From assembly GCA_016742095.1 (NCBI GenBank), contig JACVCJ010000029.1, positions 1-45,355 of the forward strand: 45,355 bases of DNA, written 5' to 3'. A model generated the notes under the pieces. It made no database searches and was not told the DNA's origin. It saw only the letters and a list, made by a program, of their open reading frames with translations. Positions 28,254 to 36,254 of the stretch are shown here, piece by piece. The stretch is from Bacteroidia bacterium (lineage in GTDB: Bacteria > Bacteroidota > Bacteroidia > CAIKAF01). The translations under genes were made by a program, and so were the position numbers. Each line of letters begins with the position of its first letter. The stretch's first letter is position 1.

Positions 28254-29141
28254 ATGACAGAACAGTTTCAGCAATATTCCGATCATCTGCTGCACGAAAA
28301 ACGCTATTCCGTGCATACGCATACCGCGTACATGAAAGACCTGGAGCAGGTCCGTGACTTTTTTGCGGAACAGCTCAACATCAGCGACTGGCATGAACTG
28401 AAGCCGGCCCACCTGCGCAGCTACGTGGTACACCTGGCCCAGGATGGGATGGAAGCCCGCAGCATACACCGTAAAATATCCTCCCTGCGCTCCTTCTTTA
28501 AATATTTTATGCGTTCGGGTTTTTTTACCTCGAACCCCGTACAGCATATTACCCTGCCCAAAATGTGTAAAAAGCTGCCCGTATTTGTGGATGAACAGAA
28601 AATGGAAACCCTGCTTGAGAAAGTATCTTTCGACGACGATTTTGAGGGAAAACTCCATTTTGCGATCTTTAACCTGTTCTATGCCACCGGTATGCGTCTG
28701 AGTGAACTCTGCAGCCTGAAACTCCACGCTGCCGACCTTTCTGAAGGAAACGTTAAAGTGCTCGGAAAACGTAACAAAGAGCGTTTAATCCCGTTAACAA
28801 TAGAAGTAAGGGAGGTTTTATCCGCCTACCGTGAAGAGCGAAATAAGCTTCCGTCGGCCGACAGCGAATTTTTCTTTCTGCGGGAAAACGGGGAACCGCT
28901 TTATACAAAGTACGTATATCTTGTGATCAAAGCCGGGCTTTCGGCAGTCACCACGCAGGATAAAAAAAGTCCGCACGTACTCCGGCACACATTTGCCACG
29001 CATATGCTCAATGCCGGAGCCGATATCAATGCGGTAAAAGAACTGCTGGGTCACGCCGGGCTGGCCGCCACACAGGTATATACGCACAATACCCTGGACA
29101 AGTTAAAGAAAGTGTATAACCAGGCTCACCCAAGGGCCTAA
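28254..29141 (+). CDS. xerC: Tyrosine recombinase XerC
   Basis: A 295-residue tyrosine recombinase that resolves chromosome dimers at dif. The N-terminal SAM-like core-binding domain spans about 1-90. The catalytic residues are visible: R148 (ATGMRLSEL), K172 (GKRNKERLIP), H241 and R244 (HVLRHTFATHML), H267 (LLGHAGLAATQ) and Tyr276 (VYTHN). The complete catalytic set and the position before hpf identify the housekeeping enzyme rather than a mobile-element integrase. Its promoter is not obvious and it may be transcribed from the module upstream. Confidence 0.92.
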   Translation: MTEQFQQYSDHLLHEKRYSVHTHTAYMKDLEQVRDFFAEQLNISDWHELKPAHLRSYVVHLAQDGMEARSIHRKISSLRSFFKYFMRSGFFTSNPVQHITLPKMCKKLPVFVDEQKMETLLEKVSFDDDFEGKLHFAIFNLFYATGMRLSELCSLKLHAADLSEGNVKVLGKRNKERLIPLTIEVREVLSAYREERNKLPSADSEFFFLRENGEPLYTKYVYLVIKAGLSAVTTQDKKSPHVLRHTFATHMLNAGADINAVKELLGHAGLAATQVYTHNTLDKLKKVYNQAHPRA

Positions 29142-29156
29142 AAACCTAAACAGAAT

Positions 29157-29450
29157 ATGAATGTTCAAGTAAATGTTTTCGACGTGAACAATGCCGATCA
29201 GCTGAAAGCGCATGTATCCAAACGGATCGAAAAACTGAAACACGTATACGACGAGATTTTAAGTGCCGATGTGGTGATCCGCAAGAACAAAGCGGTAGAC
29301 CCCTCGCCTAAAACCGTGGAAATGAAAATTCATGTGAGCGGACAGGACCTGTTCGCCAGGAAAGAATCCGAAAAGGCCGAAGAAGCCATCGATGTGGCCT
29401 TCGAAGCCCTGAACAGGCAATTGATAAAGTTTAAAGAACTTAAAAAATAA
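29157..29450 (+). CDS. hpf: Ribosome hibernation-promoting factor, short form
   Basis: A 97-residue HPF/RaiA (YfiA) protein that binds the 30S A and P sites in stationary phase. It shows the beta-alpha-beta-beta-beta-alpha order, with KRIEKLKHVYDEILSADVVI, VEMKIHVSGQDLFARKE and EEAIDVAFEALNRQLIKFKE. The C-terminal dimerisation domain of long HPF is absent. It lies 15 bases after xerC, the same operon as in other Bacteroidota. Confidence 0.93.
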   Translation: MNVQVNVFDVNNADQLKAHVSKRIEKLKHVYDEILSADVVIRKNKAVDPSPKTVEMKIHVSGQDLFARKESEKAEEAIDVAFEALNRQLIKFKELKK

Positions 29451-29455
29451 AAAAG

Positions 29456-29483
29456 AAAAGGCTCCTTCGGGGGCCTTTTTTTT
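29456..29483. terminator. Terminator with UUCG tetraloop
   Basis: AAAAGGCTCC (29456-29465), loop TTCG, GGGGCCTTTT (29470-29479), then more T. There is one G-U pair in the stem. A C(UUCG)G cap gives a very stable hairpin. It closes the xerC-hpf unit and faces the convergent DUF480 gene. Confidence 0.9.
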
Positions 29484-29534
29484 ATCGTTCAGTATACGCT
29501 CGGAGCGCATGCTGTTTGCCCGCTCTGAGATGTA

Positions 29535-30173
29535 TTATTCCAGCTGTTTCAGCAGGTCTTCCAGTTTCTCTTTCAGTTCCGCCACTTCGGCTTCCAGGGT
29601 ACGCACCCGCTCTTCCAGGCCCGAAGATTGTACCCGAAGGGGTTCCTGCTCTTCTTCCCAGGCGCTGAGGTCGGGTTCGCCGTTCAGCAGGTGCATATAA
29701 CGGGCTTCCTTTTGTCCGGCCTTACGCGGTAACTGCATCAGCAGGGGATCTTCTCTGGTGGTCATGGCTTCCAGTGTCTGCTGCACATGTTCCAGGGAAT
29801 CGAACTCGAAAAGACGTCCGCTGTTCGATTTTATCTCGCCCGGTGTCAGCGGGCCGCGCAGCAGCAGCAGGCAGAGCACGGCTTCTTCGGCCGTTTCCAT
29901 GTCGAGCACAATTCCGGCATTATGTTTAAACTTGATCACCCGGCTTCCGCCACCGCTTACCGTGAGTACAAGCCCGCGTCTTTTCAGTCCGTCGATGCCG
30001 ATCTGTACGGTGGTCTCATCGTACTGTACCACCGGGTTGCGTGAGCTTTTCTGGTTGCAGGCCGTTTGTATGCCTTGCAGCGACATGGGATAATATTCGG
30101 GGGTTGATTTTTCTTTTTCCAGTAATACGCCTAAAACGCGGGTTTCCACGGGATCAAGGAGCAGATTTTCCAT
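29535..30173 (-). CDS. YceH/DUF480 family protein
   Basis: A 212-residue protein of the YceH (DUF480) family. The diagnostic N-terminus is LLDPVETRVLGVLLEKEKSTPEYYPMSL with NQKSSRNPVV. Two winged-helix domains span about 1-165, and a C-terminal coiled coil (LEERVRTLEAEVAELKEKL, about 185-212) follows. The ATG at 30173 is chosen because the family always begins a few residues before L.L...E.RVLG; upstream in-frame sequence is unlike the family. The function is unknown, with DNA binding inferred from the fold. Confidence 0.92.
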   Translation of the reverse strand: MENLLLDPVETRVLGVLLEKEKSTPEYYPMSLQGIQTACNQKSSRNPVVQYDETTVQIGIDGLKRRGLVLTVSGGGSRVIKFKHNAGIVLDMETAEEAVLCLLLLRGPLTPGEIKSNSGRLFEFDSLEHVQQTLEAMTTREDPLLMQLPRKAGQKEARYMHLLNGEPDLSAWEEEQEPLRVQSSGLEERVRTLEAEVAELKEKLEDLLKQLE

Positions 30174-30306
30174 AGTGCCTGTATTGAATGAATCGATTGT
30201 TATGCAAGTATACTGAAGTTTCGCGAGGCATCCAACCCTGTGGAGTGTCCCTGTTGCAAGGGAAGAGAAAATTTGTGCGGCGCGGAGATAATCTGTACAG
30301 AACGTG

Positions 30307-30314
30307 TATATTTG
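30307..30314 (+). promoter_or_regulatory. -7 box of the SprB/glycine-rich protein gene
   Basis: TATATTTG matches TAnnTTTG and lies 20 bases before the ATG at 30335. No -33 TTTG is at the right distance (the nearest is about 31 bases upstream). Confidence 0.45.
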
Positions 30315-30334
30315 AAGCACATTACTTAACTAAC

Positions 30335-32116
30335 ATGAGAATTCCTGCTCTGTGCAGCGCTTTGCTGCTTTTCGTATGGGGTTTCTGTATTCAGAGCGCC
30401 CTCGCGTCTGCTCCCGTCCAGGGAGGCACGCCCATTACCGTAACGGTACTTAACACGGCCAATGCATCCTGCCTGGGGATCAACAACGGCTCGGCTACGG
30501 TGACCTCTTCCGGCGGGACCGCGCCATATACCTACAGCTGGAGTCCTTCCGGCGGTATCGATTCGGTGGCCACGAACCTGGCGCCCGGCGTATATACCGT
30601 ATTTGTGACCGATGCGGCGCAAAACAGCGGTATGGCTACGGTGACCATCGGTCAGAACAGCCCGGTGCTTATTTCTCTTTTGTCGCAGTCAGACCACGGA
30701 GGTTTTAATATTTCCTGCCACGGCGGCTCGGACGGCTCCCTGCTGACCACGGCCACAGGCGGACAGGCCGGCATTTATGATTCCTTGGTATACAATTACA
30801 GCGGAACGGTACAGACCTTTGTGGTGCCCGCAGGTGTACACGAGGTATTTATGAAAGTATGGGGCGCACAGGGCGGGGCCAACTGGGCCAATAATACCAA
30901 TTTCGGCGGTTATGCCGAAGGTGGAATGAATGTGAACCCCGGGGATACCCTGCTTGTATATGTAGGCGGACAGCCTGTAGGTACGGCCGGCGGCTGGAAC
31001 GGCGGCGGTGCCGGAGACGGTGGGGGAGCCGGCGGTGGCGGCGCTTCGGACGTACGCCATGGCGGCAATACACTCAATGACCGCGTAATTGTTGGAGGTG
31101 CCGGCGGCGGTGCCGGTTACTGGAGCAGCCTGCATGTAGTGGGCGGCATCGGTGGCGGACTTACGGGCGGTGATGGTTACCGCAATACCACCGTAGATAT
31201 GGGCGGACTGGGCGCCACGCAAAGTGGTCCCGGTGCGAACGGAACCTGTGTATCGTTTAACGTAACGGCGCTGGCCGGAGCCTTTGGACTTGGCGGAACA
31301 CCGCTGGGTCAGAACTGTGGTTGCGAAGGTTACGGCGGCGGTGCAGGCTGGTATGGCGGCGCAGGCAGCGGAAACTGCCGCGGCGGCGGTGGCGGTTCGT
31401 CTTACATCGGCGGACTTACCAATGCCAGTACCACCGGCGGACTGCGTGCCGGACACGGCCGTGTGGTCATTCAATATCCTCTGCCCGCATTTGCCTACGC
31501 CTATTCCTGGTCTTCCGGTATTACAGACAGTAATGCGACCGGGCTTGCGGCCGGAGAACATATACTTACCGTTACCGCCACCGGAGGCTGTACGGCCATA
31601 GATACCTTTACGCTTACCGAACCCGCAGAAATTACGGCCCTCACCAGTGCTACTGATGAGATCAACGGTAATGACGGCAGTGTGAACCTTTCCGTAAGCG
31701 GCGGGGTGGCACCCTATACCTTCCAGTGGTCGAACAACGCTACCACGCAGAACCTGAGCAATGTACCGGGAGGCGTATATACCGTACTGATCACCGATGC
31801 CAACCAGTGCACCCGAACGGCGGCTGTAACGGTAATGAGTCGTGTGGGTCTTGAAAACAGCGGTATTACGGCATTCAGCATGTACCCGAACCCGGTGTCG
31901 GACGATGTGTTCTACATCGATTTCAGCACCCTGCAACAGGCCGCCTATAACCTGAAAATAACCGATGTTACCGGCAGAACGGTATTCCTGAAGAACGGGG
32001 CACAGAAGACGGCCGGACCGGTAGCCGTGCCTGTAGGCGACTGGAAACCGGGTACCTATTTCGTAACACTCGGGAACGAAGGCAAAAAAATAACACGCGC
32101 CCTGGTAATTCGTTAA
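30335..32116 (+). CDS. Type IX-secreted protein with SprB repeats and an ALK-like glycine-rich domain
   Basis: A 593-residue exported protein. The signal peptide is about 1-25 (ALASA). One intact SprB-type repeat lies at about 40-107 (GGTAPYTYSWSPSGG). A second begins at about 112-148 (ISCHGGSDGSLLTTATGG) and resumes at about 388-430 (YAYSWSSGITDSNATGL to TLTEP). Between its halves sits a glycine-rich domain of about 230 residues (150-382) that starts with a TFVVPAGVHEVFMKVWGAQGG-like strand and ends SSYIGG ... GHGRVVIQY, as in the ALK/LTK glycine-rich domain family. A third SprB repeat (about 432-500) and a C-terminal type IX sorting domain (YPNP at about 517, to 593) follow. The ATG at 30335 gives the signal peptide. 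It is probably surface-anchored or released, with adhesive or structural use inferred. Confidence 0.88.
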   Translation: MRIPALCSALLLFVWGFCIQSALASAPVQGGTPITVTVLNTANASCLGINNGSATVTSSGGTAPYTYSWSPSGGIDSVATNLAPGVYTVFVTDAAQNSGMATVTIGQNSPVLISLLSQSDHGGFNISCHGGSDGSLLTTATGGQAGIYDSLVYNYSGTVQTFVVPAGVHEVFMKVWGAQGGANWANNTNFGGYAEGGMNVNPGDTLLVYVGGQPVGTAGGWNGGGAGDGGGAGGGGASDVRHGGNTLNDRVIVGGAGGGAGYWSSLHVVGGIGGGLTGGDGYRNTTVDMGGLGATQSGPGANGTCVSFNVTALAGAFGLGGTPLGQNCGCEGYGGGAGWYGGAGSGNCRGGGGGSSYIGGLTNASTTGGLRAGHGRVVIQYPLPAFAYAYSWSSGITDSNATGLAAGEHILTVTATGGCTAIDTFTLTEPAEITALTSATDEINGNDGSVNLSVSGGVAPYTFQWSNNATTQNLSNVPGGVYTVLITDANQCTRTAAVTVMSRVGLENSGITAFSMYPNPVSDDVFYIDFSTLQQAAYNLKITDVTGRTVFLKNGAQKTAGPVAVPVGDWKPGTYFVTLGNEGKKITRALVIR

Positions 32117-32140
32117 AAGGCGCTGGTCCATATAACATTT

Positions 32141-32174
32141 ACCCGGTACGGAAGCTTTCTGTACCGGGTTTTTT
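32141..32174 (+). terminator. Terminator after the SprB/glycine-rich protein gene
   Basis: ACCCGGTAC (32141-32149) pairs perfectly with GTACCGGGT (32161-32169), and TTTTT follows. Strong intrinsic terminator. Confidence 0.92.
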
Positions 32175-32214
32175 ATTCCCGGGAAAAGGATGTGCAATTG
32201 CGGTAAAAAGGTCG

Positions 32215-32222
32215 TAATTTTG
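32215..32222 (+). promoter_or_regulatory. -7 box of uvrB
   Basis: TAATTTTG fits TAnnTTTG, 44 bases before the ATG. The leader contains a small hairpin GGCATC (32235-32240) with GATGCC (32246-32251) just ahead of a GGAG ribosome-binding site. No clear -33 box. Confidence 0.5.
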
Positions 32223-32266
32223 CACAGGAAAAAAGGCATCTCAGGGATGCCGACGGAGAAAAAAAT

Positions 32267-34306
32267 ATGAAGTTCGAATTACAGTCCCCTTATAAACCTA
32301 CCGGCGATCAGCCCGGTGCCATTAAACAGATGGTGGCCGGCGTGCAACGCGGAGAACGTTTCCAGACCCTGCTCGGTGCCACCGGTACGGGAAAAACCTT
32401 CAGCATAGCCAATGTCATTGAAGAAGTGCAGCGCCCCACGCTGGTGCTGAGTCACAATAAAACGCTGGCGGCCCAGCTTTATGGCGAGTTCAAGCAGTTC
32501 TTTCCGCAGAACGCCGTGGAGTATTTTGTATCCTATTACGATTATTACCAGCCCGAGGCCTATATACCGACCACCGACACCTATATCGAAAAAGACCTCT
32601 CCATCAACGAAGAGATCGAAAAACTGCGGCTCAGTACCACATCGGCCCTGCTCAGCGGCCGTAAGGACGTACTGGTGGTAAGCAGCGTTTCCTGCATCTA
32701 CGGTATGGGAAACCCCGAAGATTTCTACGCTAACATCATCCGGGTGAAACGGGGCATGCGCCTGGGCCGGAATGCCTTCCTGCACAAACTCATCGATTCC
32801 TTATACTACCGCACCGAAACCGATTTTAAACGCGGTACCTTCCGGGTGACCGGCGATACGGTGGACGTGTTCCTGGCCTATGCCGACAATGCCGTACGTC
32901 TGTATTTCTGGGGCGAGGAAATTGAGATGATCGAACTGATCGATCCGTTTTCCGGCAAGAAAATTTCAGAACTGGACGATTTTGTGATCAATCCGGCCAA
33001 CCTGTTCGTAACCACCCGCGAACGCCTGAAGAACGCCGAGTACGCTATCCGCGACGACCTTACCGCACAGGTGGAGTATTTTGATAAGGAACAGAAGTTC
33101 CTGGAGGCCAAACGCCTGAAACAGCGCGTGGAATACGACCTGGAAATGATCAAGGAACTGGGCTATTGCAGCGGCATCGAGAACTACTCACGCTATTTCG
33201 ACGGCCGTAAGCCGGGCAGCCGCCCCTTCTGCCTGCTCGATTATTTCCCGGAAGATTTTATGATGGTGGTGGACGAAAGCCACGTGACCATTCCCCAGAT
33301 ACGGGCCATGTACAACGGCGACCGTCTGCGCAAGACCAACCTGGTGGATTTCGGGTTCCGTCTGCCTTCGGCGCTGGACAACCGCCCGCTGACCTTTGAC
33401 GAGTTCGAGGGGAAGATAAATCAGATGATCTTCGTAAGCGCGACCCCCGGCGATTATGAACTGCAGATGACCCAGGGCGAAGTGGTGGAACAGGTGATCC
33501 GTCCGACCGGCATTGTAGACCCGGTGATCGACATTCGGCCGAGCGGCAACCAGATCGACGACCTGCTCGAAGAAATTGAAAAACGGGCGCATAAGGACGA
33601 GCGTGTGCTGGTGACCACCCTGACCAAACGCATGGCCGAAGAGCTTACCAAATACATGGCCAAGGTGAATATCCGCTGCCGTTACATCCACAGTGAGGTG
33701 GATACGCTGGAACGCGTGGAGATACTCCGCGACCTGCGCCTGGGCGTCTTCGACGTGCTCATCGGCGTAAACCTGCTGCGCGAAGGACTGGACCTGCCCG
33801 AAGTAAGCCTGGTGGCCATACTCGATGCCGATAAGGAAGGCTTCCTGCGCAACCAGCGTTCCCTGATACAGACCATCGGGCGCGCCGCGCGTAACGTGAA
33901 CGGTACCGTGATCATGTATGCCGATAAGATCACCGACAGCATGCAGCGGGCCATCGACGAGACCGAACGCCGCCGCGAGAAACAGATACGATACAATGTA
34001 GAACATCATATTGTTCCGAAACAGGCCAAATCGGACAAGGAGCGCATCATGAACCAGACCATTGTAGGCAGCGCCAATAAGAACAAGGAGAAAAAAGGCG
34101 CTTCTTATGTACAGCCCGACGAGATCCGTGCAGCGGCCGAGGAAAGCAAAGTGGATTACCGCAGTAAGGACGATATCCTGAAAGCGGTCGAACGTACCCG
34201 CAAAGCCATGGAAAAAGCGGCGCGGGAACTGGACTTTATCGCGGCTGCCGAACTGCGCGACCAGATGTTCGAGCTGCAGAAACTGGCCGGGGAATTCAAA
34301 TCCTGA
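32267..34306 (+). CDS. uvrB: Excinuclease ABC subunit B
   Basis: A 679-residue UvrB, the damage-verifying helicase of nucleotide excision repair. Walker A is GATGTGKT (37-44). The beta-hairpin region YYDYYQPEAYIP (about 92-103), the DESH Walker B box and later helicase motifs (IGRAARN) are present. The C-terminal UVR motif (LRDQMFELQKLAGEF) binds UvrC. Length and domains are standard. It is monocistronic, with two hairpins after the stop. Confidence 0.98.
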   Translation: MKFELQSPYKPTGDQPGAIKQMVAGVQRGERFQTLLGATGTGKTFSIANVIEEVQRPTLVLSHNKTLAAQLYGEFKQFFPQNAVEYFVSYYDYYQPEAYIPTTDTYIEKDLSINEEIEKLRLSTTSALLSGRKDVLVVSSVSCIYGMGNPEDFYANIIRVKRGMRLGRNAFLHKLIDSLYYRTETDFKRGTFRVTGDTVDVFLAYADNAVRLYFWGEEIEMIELIDPFSGKKISELDDFVINPANLFVTTRERLKNAEYAIRDDLTAQVEYFDKEQKFLEAKRLKQRVEYDLEMIKELGYCSGIENYSRYFDGRKPGSRPFCLLDYFPEDFMMVVDESHVTIPQIRAMYNGDRLRKTNLVDFGFRLPSALDNRPLTFDEFEGKINQMIFVSATPGDYELQMTQGEVVEQVIRPTGIVDPVIDIRPSGNQIDDLLEEIEKRAHKDERVLVTTLTKRMAEELTKYMAKVNIRCRYIHSEVDTLERVEILRDLRLGVFDVLIGVNLLREGLDLPEVSLVAILDADKEGFLRNQRSLIQTIGRAARNVNGTVIMYADKITDSMQRAIDETERRREKQIRYNVEHHIVPKQAKSDKERIMNQTIVGSANKNKEKKGASYVQPDEIRAAAEESKVDYRSKDDILKAVERTRKAMEKAARELDFIAAAELRDQMFELQKLAGEFKS

Positions 34307-34339
34307 AGAAAAAAGAACTATTTCCAGTATAACTAAATG

Positions 34340-34366
34340 AAAATTCCCTTATTTTATAAGGATTTT
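34340..34366 (+). terminator. AT-rich hairpin after uvrB
   Basis: CCTTAT (34347-34352) pairs with ATAAGG (34356-34361), and AAAAT/ATTTT flank it with two bulged bases. It is weaker than the next hairpin and may be a first partial terminator. Confidence 0.5.
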
Positions 34367-34375
34367 CTATTTGAA

Positions 34376-34416
34376 AGGAAAAATCCTGTGCGCTTATCCG
34401 GATTTTTCCTGTTTGT
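34376..34416 (+). terminator. Terminator after uvrB
   Basis: A perfect 11-bp stem AGGAAAAATCC (34376-34386) with GGATTTTTCCT (34400-34410), followed by a T-rich tail. It separates uvrB from the lipoprotein island. Confidence 0.8.
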
Positions 34417-34442
34417 TTTTTAGTTTAACTTTAGTTACTTTG
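34412..34442 (+). promoter_or_regulatory. Promoter of the lipoprotein island
   Basis: TTTG (34412-34415), a 19-base spacer and TTACTTTG (34435-34442), a 7 of 8 match to the -7 box with its constant bases. It lies 62 bases before the ATG at 34505. The -33 box sits in the tail of the preceding terminator. Confidence 0.6.
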
Positions 34443-34504
34443 TGTTTGTGGATAAATTAAACCTGCCGCGAGGTATGGAAAGAGGTAACTATTATCCATA
34501 ACAT

Positions 34505-34999
34505 ATGAAAGTAGCAAAAATGAGCATTGCCATACTGGCGATCGGAATGGCGCTGACTTCCTGCCGGAAAGGAGAAGACACGCTGCAAGACAACGTAGGA
34601 ATTGCGAACATCGAGAAGGATTCGCCGTTGTATACCAAAGTGAAAACGTGGTTTCATGATCCGGGTGAGGAAGATGGGAGAGGAGAGACCTGGGGTTGTG
34701 TTGCGGAGCCTAGTAATTGCTTTTCCACTGTTGTCATCAAGCCCAAGGATCTTGTGGTATTTGACGATATCATCGATGCACTCGACGACAATGATTACGC
34801 CGAAGTGCTGAATATCGTACAGGCAAAAGGCCAGGAAGTAAAGAACGTGATCGGCCCTGACCTGCACGATGCACTACTGAACGGCACGCTGAAGCTGAGT
34901 TACAAGGGAGCCAGTCCTGACGGCAGCGGCGAAGATATGTACCTGCTGTTCACCGACAATGTAGGGAATATCGATGCGGTTATACCGGTCAGCAAGTAA
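34505..34999 (+). CDS. Small lipoprotein, unknown function
   Basis: A 164-residue predicted lipoprotein with signal peptide MKVAKMSIAILAIGMALTSC (Cys20 in a lipobox). The mature part has two further cysteines (C65 and C72 in WGCVAEPSNC), an acidic stretch near 53-60, and a C-terminal half rich in Asp/Gly. No family is recognised. It is the first gene of a lipoprotein run and shares the promoter at 34412; 55 bases separate it from the next start. Base composition here is more AT-rich than in uvrB. Confidence 0.75.
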   Translation: MKVAKMSIAILAIGMALTSCRKGEDTLQDNVGIANIEKDSPLYTKVKTWFHDPGEEDGRGETWGCVAEPSNCFSTVVIKPKDLVVFDDIIDALDDNDYAEVLNIVQAKGQEVKNVIGPDLHDALLNGTLKLSYKGASPDGSGEDMYLLFTDNVGNIDAVIPVSK

Positions 35000-35054
35000 C
35001 AGTCAACACACAAACGGGGGCTGGGTAGCCTCCGTTTTCTTATTTTTTATACAG

Positions 35055-36254
35055 ATGAGCGTACGCATACTATTTACATTCATTATAATCTTTTTCCTTG
35101 CCGCCTGTGGAAACAAAGGGCGGGTACCGGTCCCGCATTCAGACAAGCGCCTTGTCGCAATAGACAGTTTTGAAATTCGGACCGGTTTTACGCCCATGTA
35201 TATGTATTCCGGGTATTTTGAGGAAAACGACAGCGGCTACCTGTTCCTGGCCAACCTGCTGGTGCACGATTCCATCCATTTTTATACGTACCCGGGCCTG
35301 GAAAAACGCAGGGTAATTCCCCTGAAAAAAGTTAAGGACCTTGGGTACGAGCTATACAATATCCAGGTGGCCAGCCTCGATTCCGTTATGCTCATGGGGC
35401 GTTATCACAATATCCTGTTTACTGTCGATGACAAAGGAAACATCGTCAACGAGCGTGACCTGGTTTCTCTCTGTGATGCCGATTCGTTTTATATAGATCT
35501 GGACCTGCTGCGGGGAGGGAACCAGAATATCTTTACATTCGAGGGTAAGCCCTATCTGCTGCTGAATGCGTCAAACAGCAGTATCAAGCCCTATCCTTCC
35601 GGTTCGCTGGAAGATGCATTCCGTTATTACGGCAGCCCTTACACGGACCCTATGCTTGCCCTCTATTCTCTTACAGAACACACGCTGCGACTTGATTCCC
35701 TTGCTTTGTTCCGTCCGCTGAATCCAGAAGGTAAGTTGATGACGGTACATGGTTTTTATGCATATACGCGCTTCCGTGATAAGGCGCTTATCCTTTCACA
35801 CTACAGCGATACGCTGTATGTAGTAAACCCTGAGCATCTGCACCTGGAACGGAAAATCCCGCTCCGGTATAGCAGCACCGAGAGACTAAGCATTGAAACG
35901 TATCCGATTACAGAAAAGAACAGGGAAAATGCTTCAAACCTTTTTACAGAAGCTTTTCGCAGAGGTAATTATGTAAGTCACGTTTTCAGCGACTTTCGCG
36001 GTGAATACGCTTTTGTTGCCGTTATCCCGCCAAGAACAGAGAAACAGACGGAAGAAAAGGTATACAATGGACTGCGTTATCTTGTGTTTGATCATAACCT
36101 GGAACAGATCGACGAAGAGCATTTTTTCAATAGGACCACGAATGCAGGATTCGTAATACCCGTCAGCAACGGAATGTTGTTCTCTCTTAATACGCCCAAC
36201 AACCCCAATTTTAGTGAAACCAAAGCCCGCTTTGCACTGTACCGTTATGAATAA
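35055..36254 (+). CDS. Propeller-like lipoprotein (DUF4221-like), copy 1
   Basis: A 399-residue lipoprotein: signal peptide ending FFLAAC (Cys18), then a long beta-rich mature part with recurring patterns such as YLFLANLLVHDSIHFYTYPGL, LDSVMLMGRYHNILFTVDDKGNI, ALYSLTEHTLRLDSL and KALILSHYSDTLYVVNP, which read like six-bladed propeller blades. The resemblance to Bacteroidota DUF4221 lipoproteins is by eye. The ATG at 35055 is chosen for the signal peptide. It overlaps the next gene by eight bases (ATGAATAA). It is a tandem paralogue of that gene, of exactly the same length. The ligand is unknown. Confidence 0.75.
   Translation: MSVRILFTFIIIFFLAACGNKGRVPVPHSDKRLVAIDSFEIRTGFTPMYMYSGYFEENDSGYLFLANLLVHDSIHFYTYPGLEKRRVIPLKKVKDLGYELYNIQVASLDSVMLMGRYHNILFTVDDKGNIVNERDLVSLCDADSFYIDLDLLRGGNQNIFTFEGKPYLLLNASNSSIKPYPSGSLEDAFRYYGSPYTDPMLALYSLTEHTLRLDSLALFRPLNPEGKLMTVHGFYAYTRFRDKALILSHYSDTLYVVNPEHLHLERKIPLRYSSTERLSIETYPITEKNRENASNLFTEAFRRGNYVSHVFSDFRGEYAFVAVIPPRTEKQTEEKVYNGLRYLVFDHNLEQIDEEHFFNRTTNAGFVIPVSNGMLFSLNTPNNPNFSETKARFALYRYE

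Noticed and set aside
28254-29141. Integrase of a mobile element next to the toxin-like islet
   Set aside because: All features fit housekeeping XerC, and hpf follows as in other genomes of the phylum. No attachment-site repeats or insertion-sequence ends were seen around the islet.
30271-30314. Complete promoter using TTTG at 30272-30275 with TATATTTG at 30307
   Set aside because: The 31-base spacing is far from the usual 18-21, so only the -7 box is listed.
31010-31460. Tandem DNA repeat or CRISPR-like array in the glycine-rich part
   Set aside because: The repetition is of GGC/GGT glycine codons inside an open frame with a family-like order; no regular spacer pattern exists.
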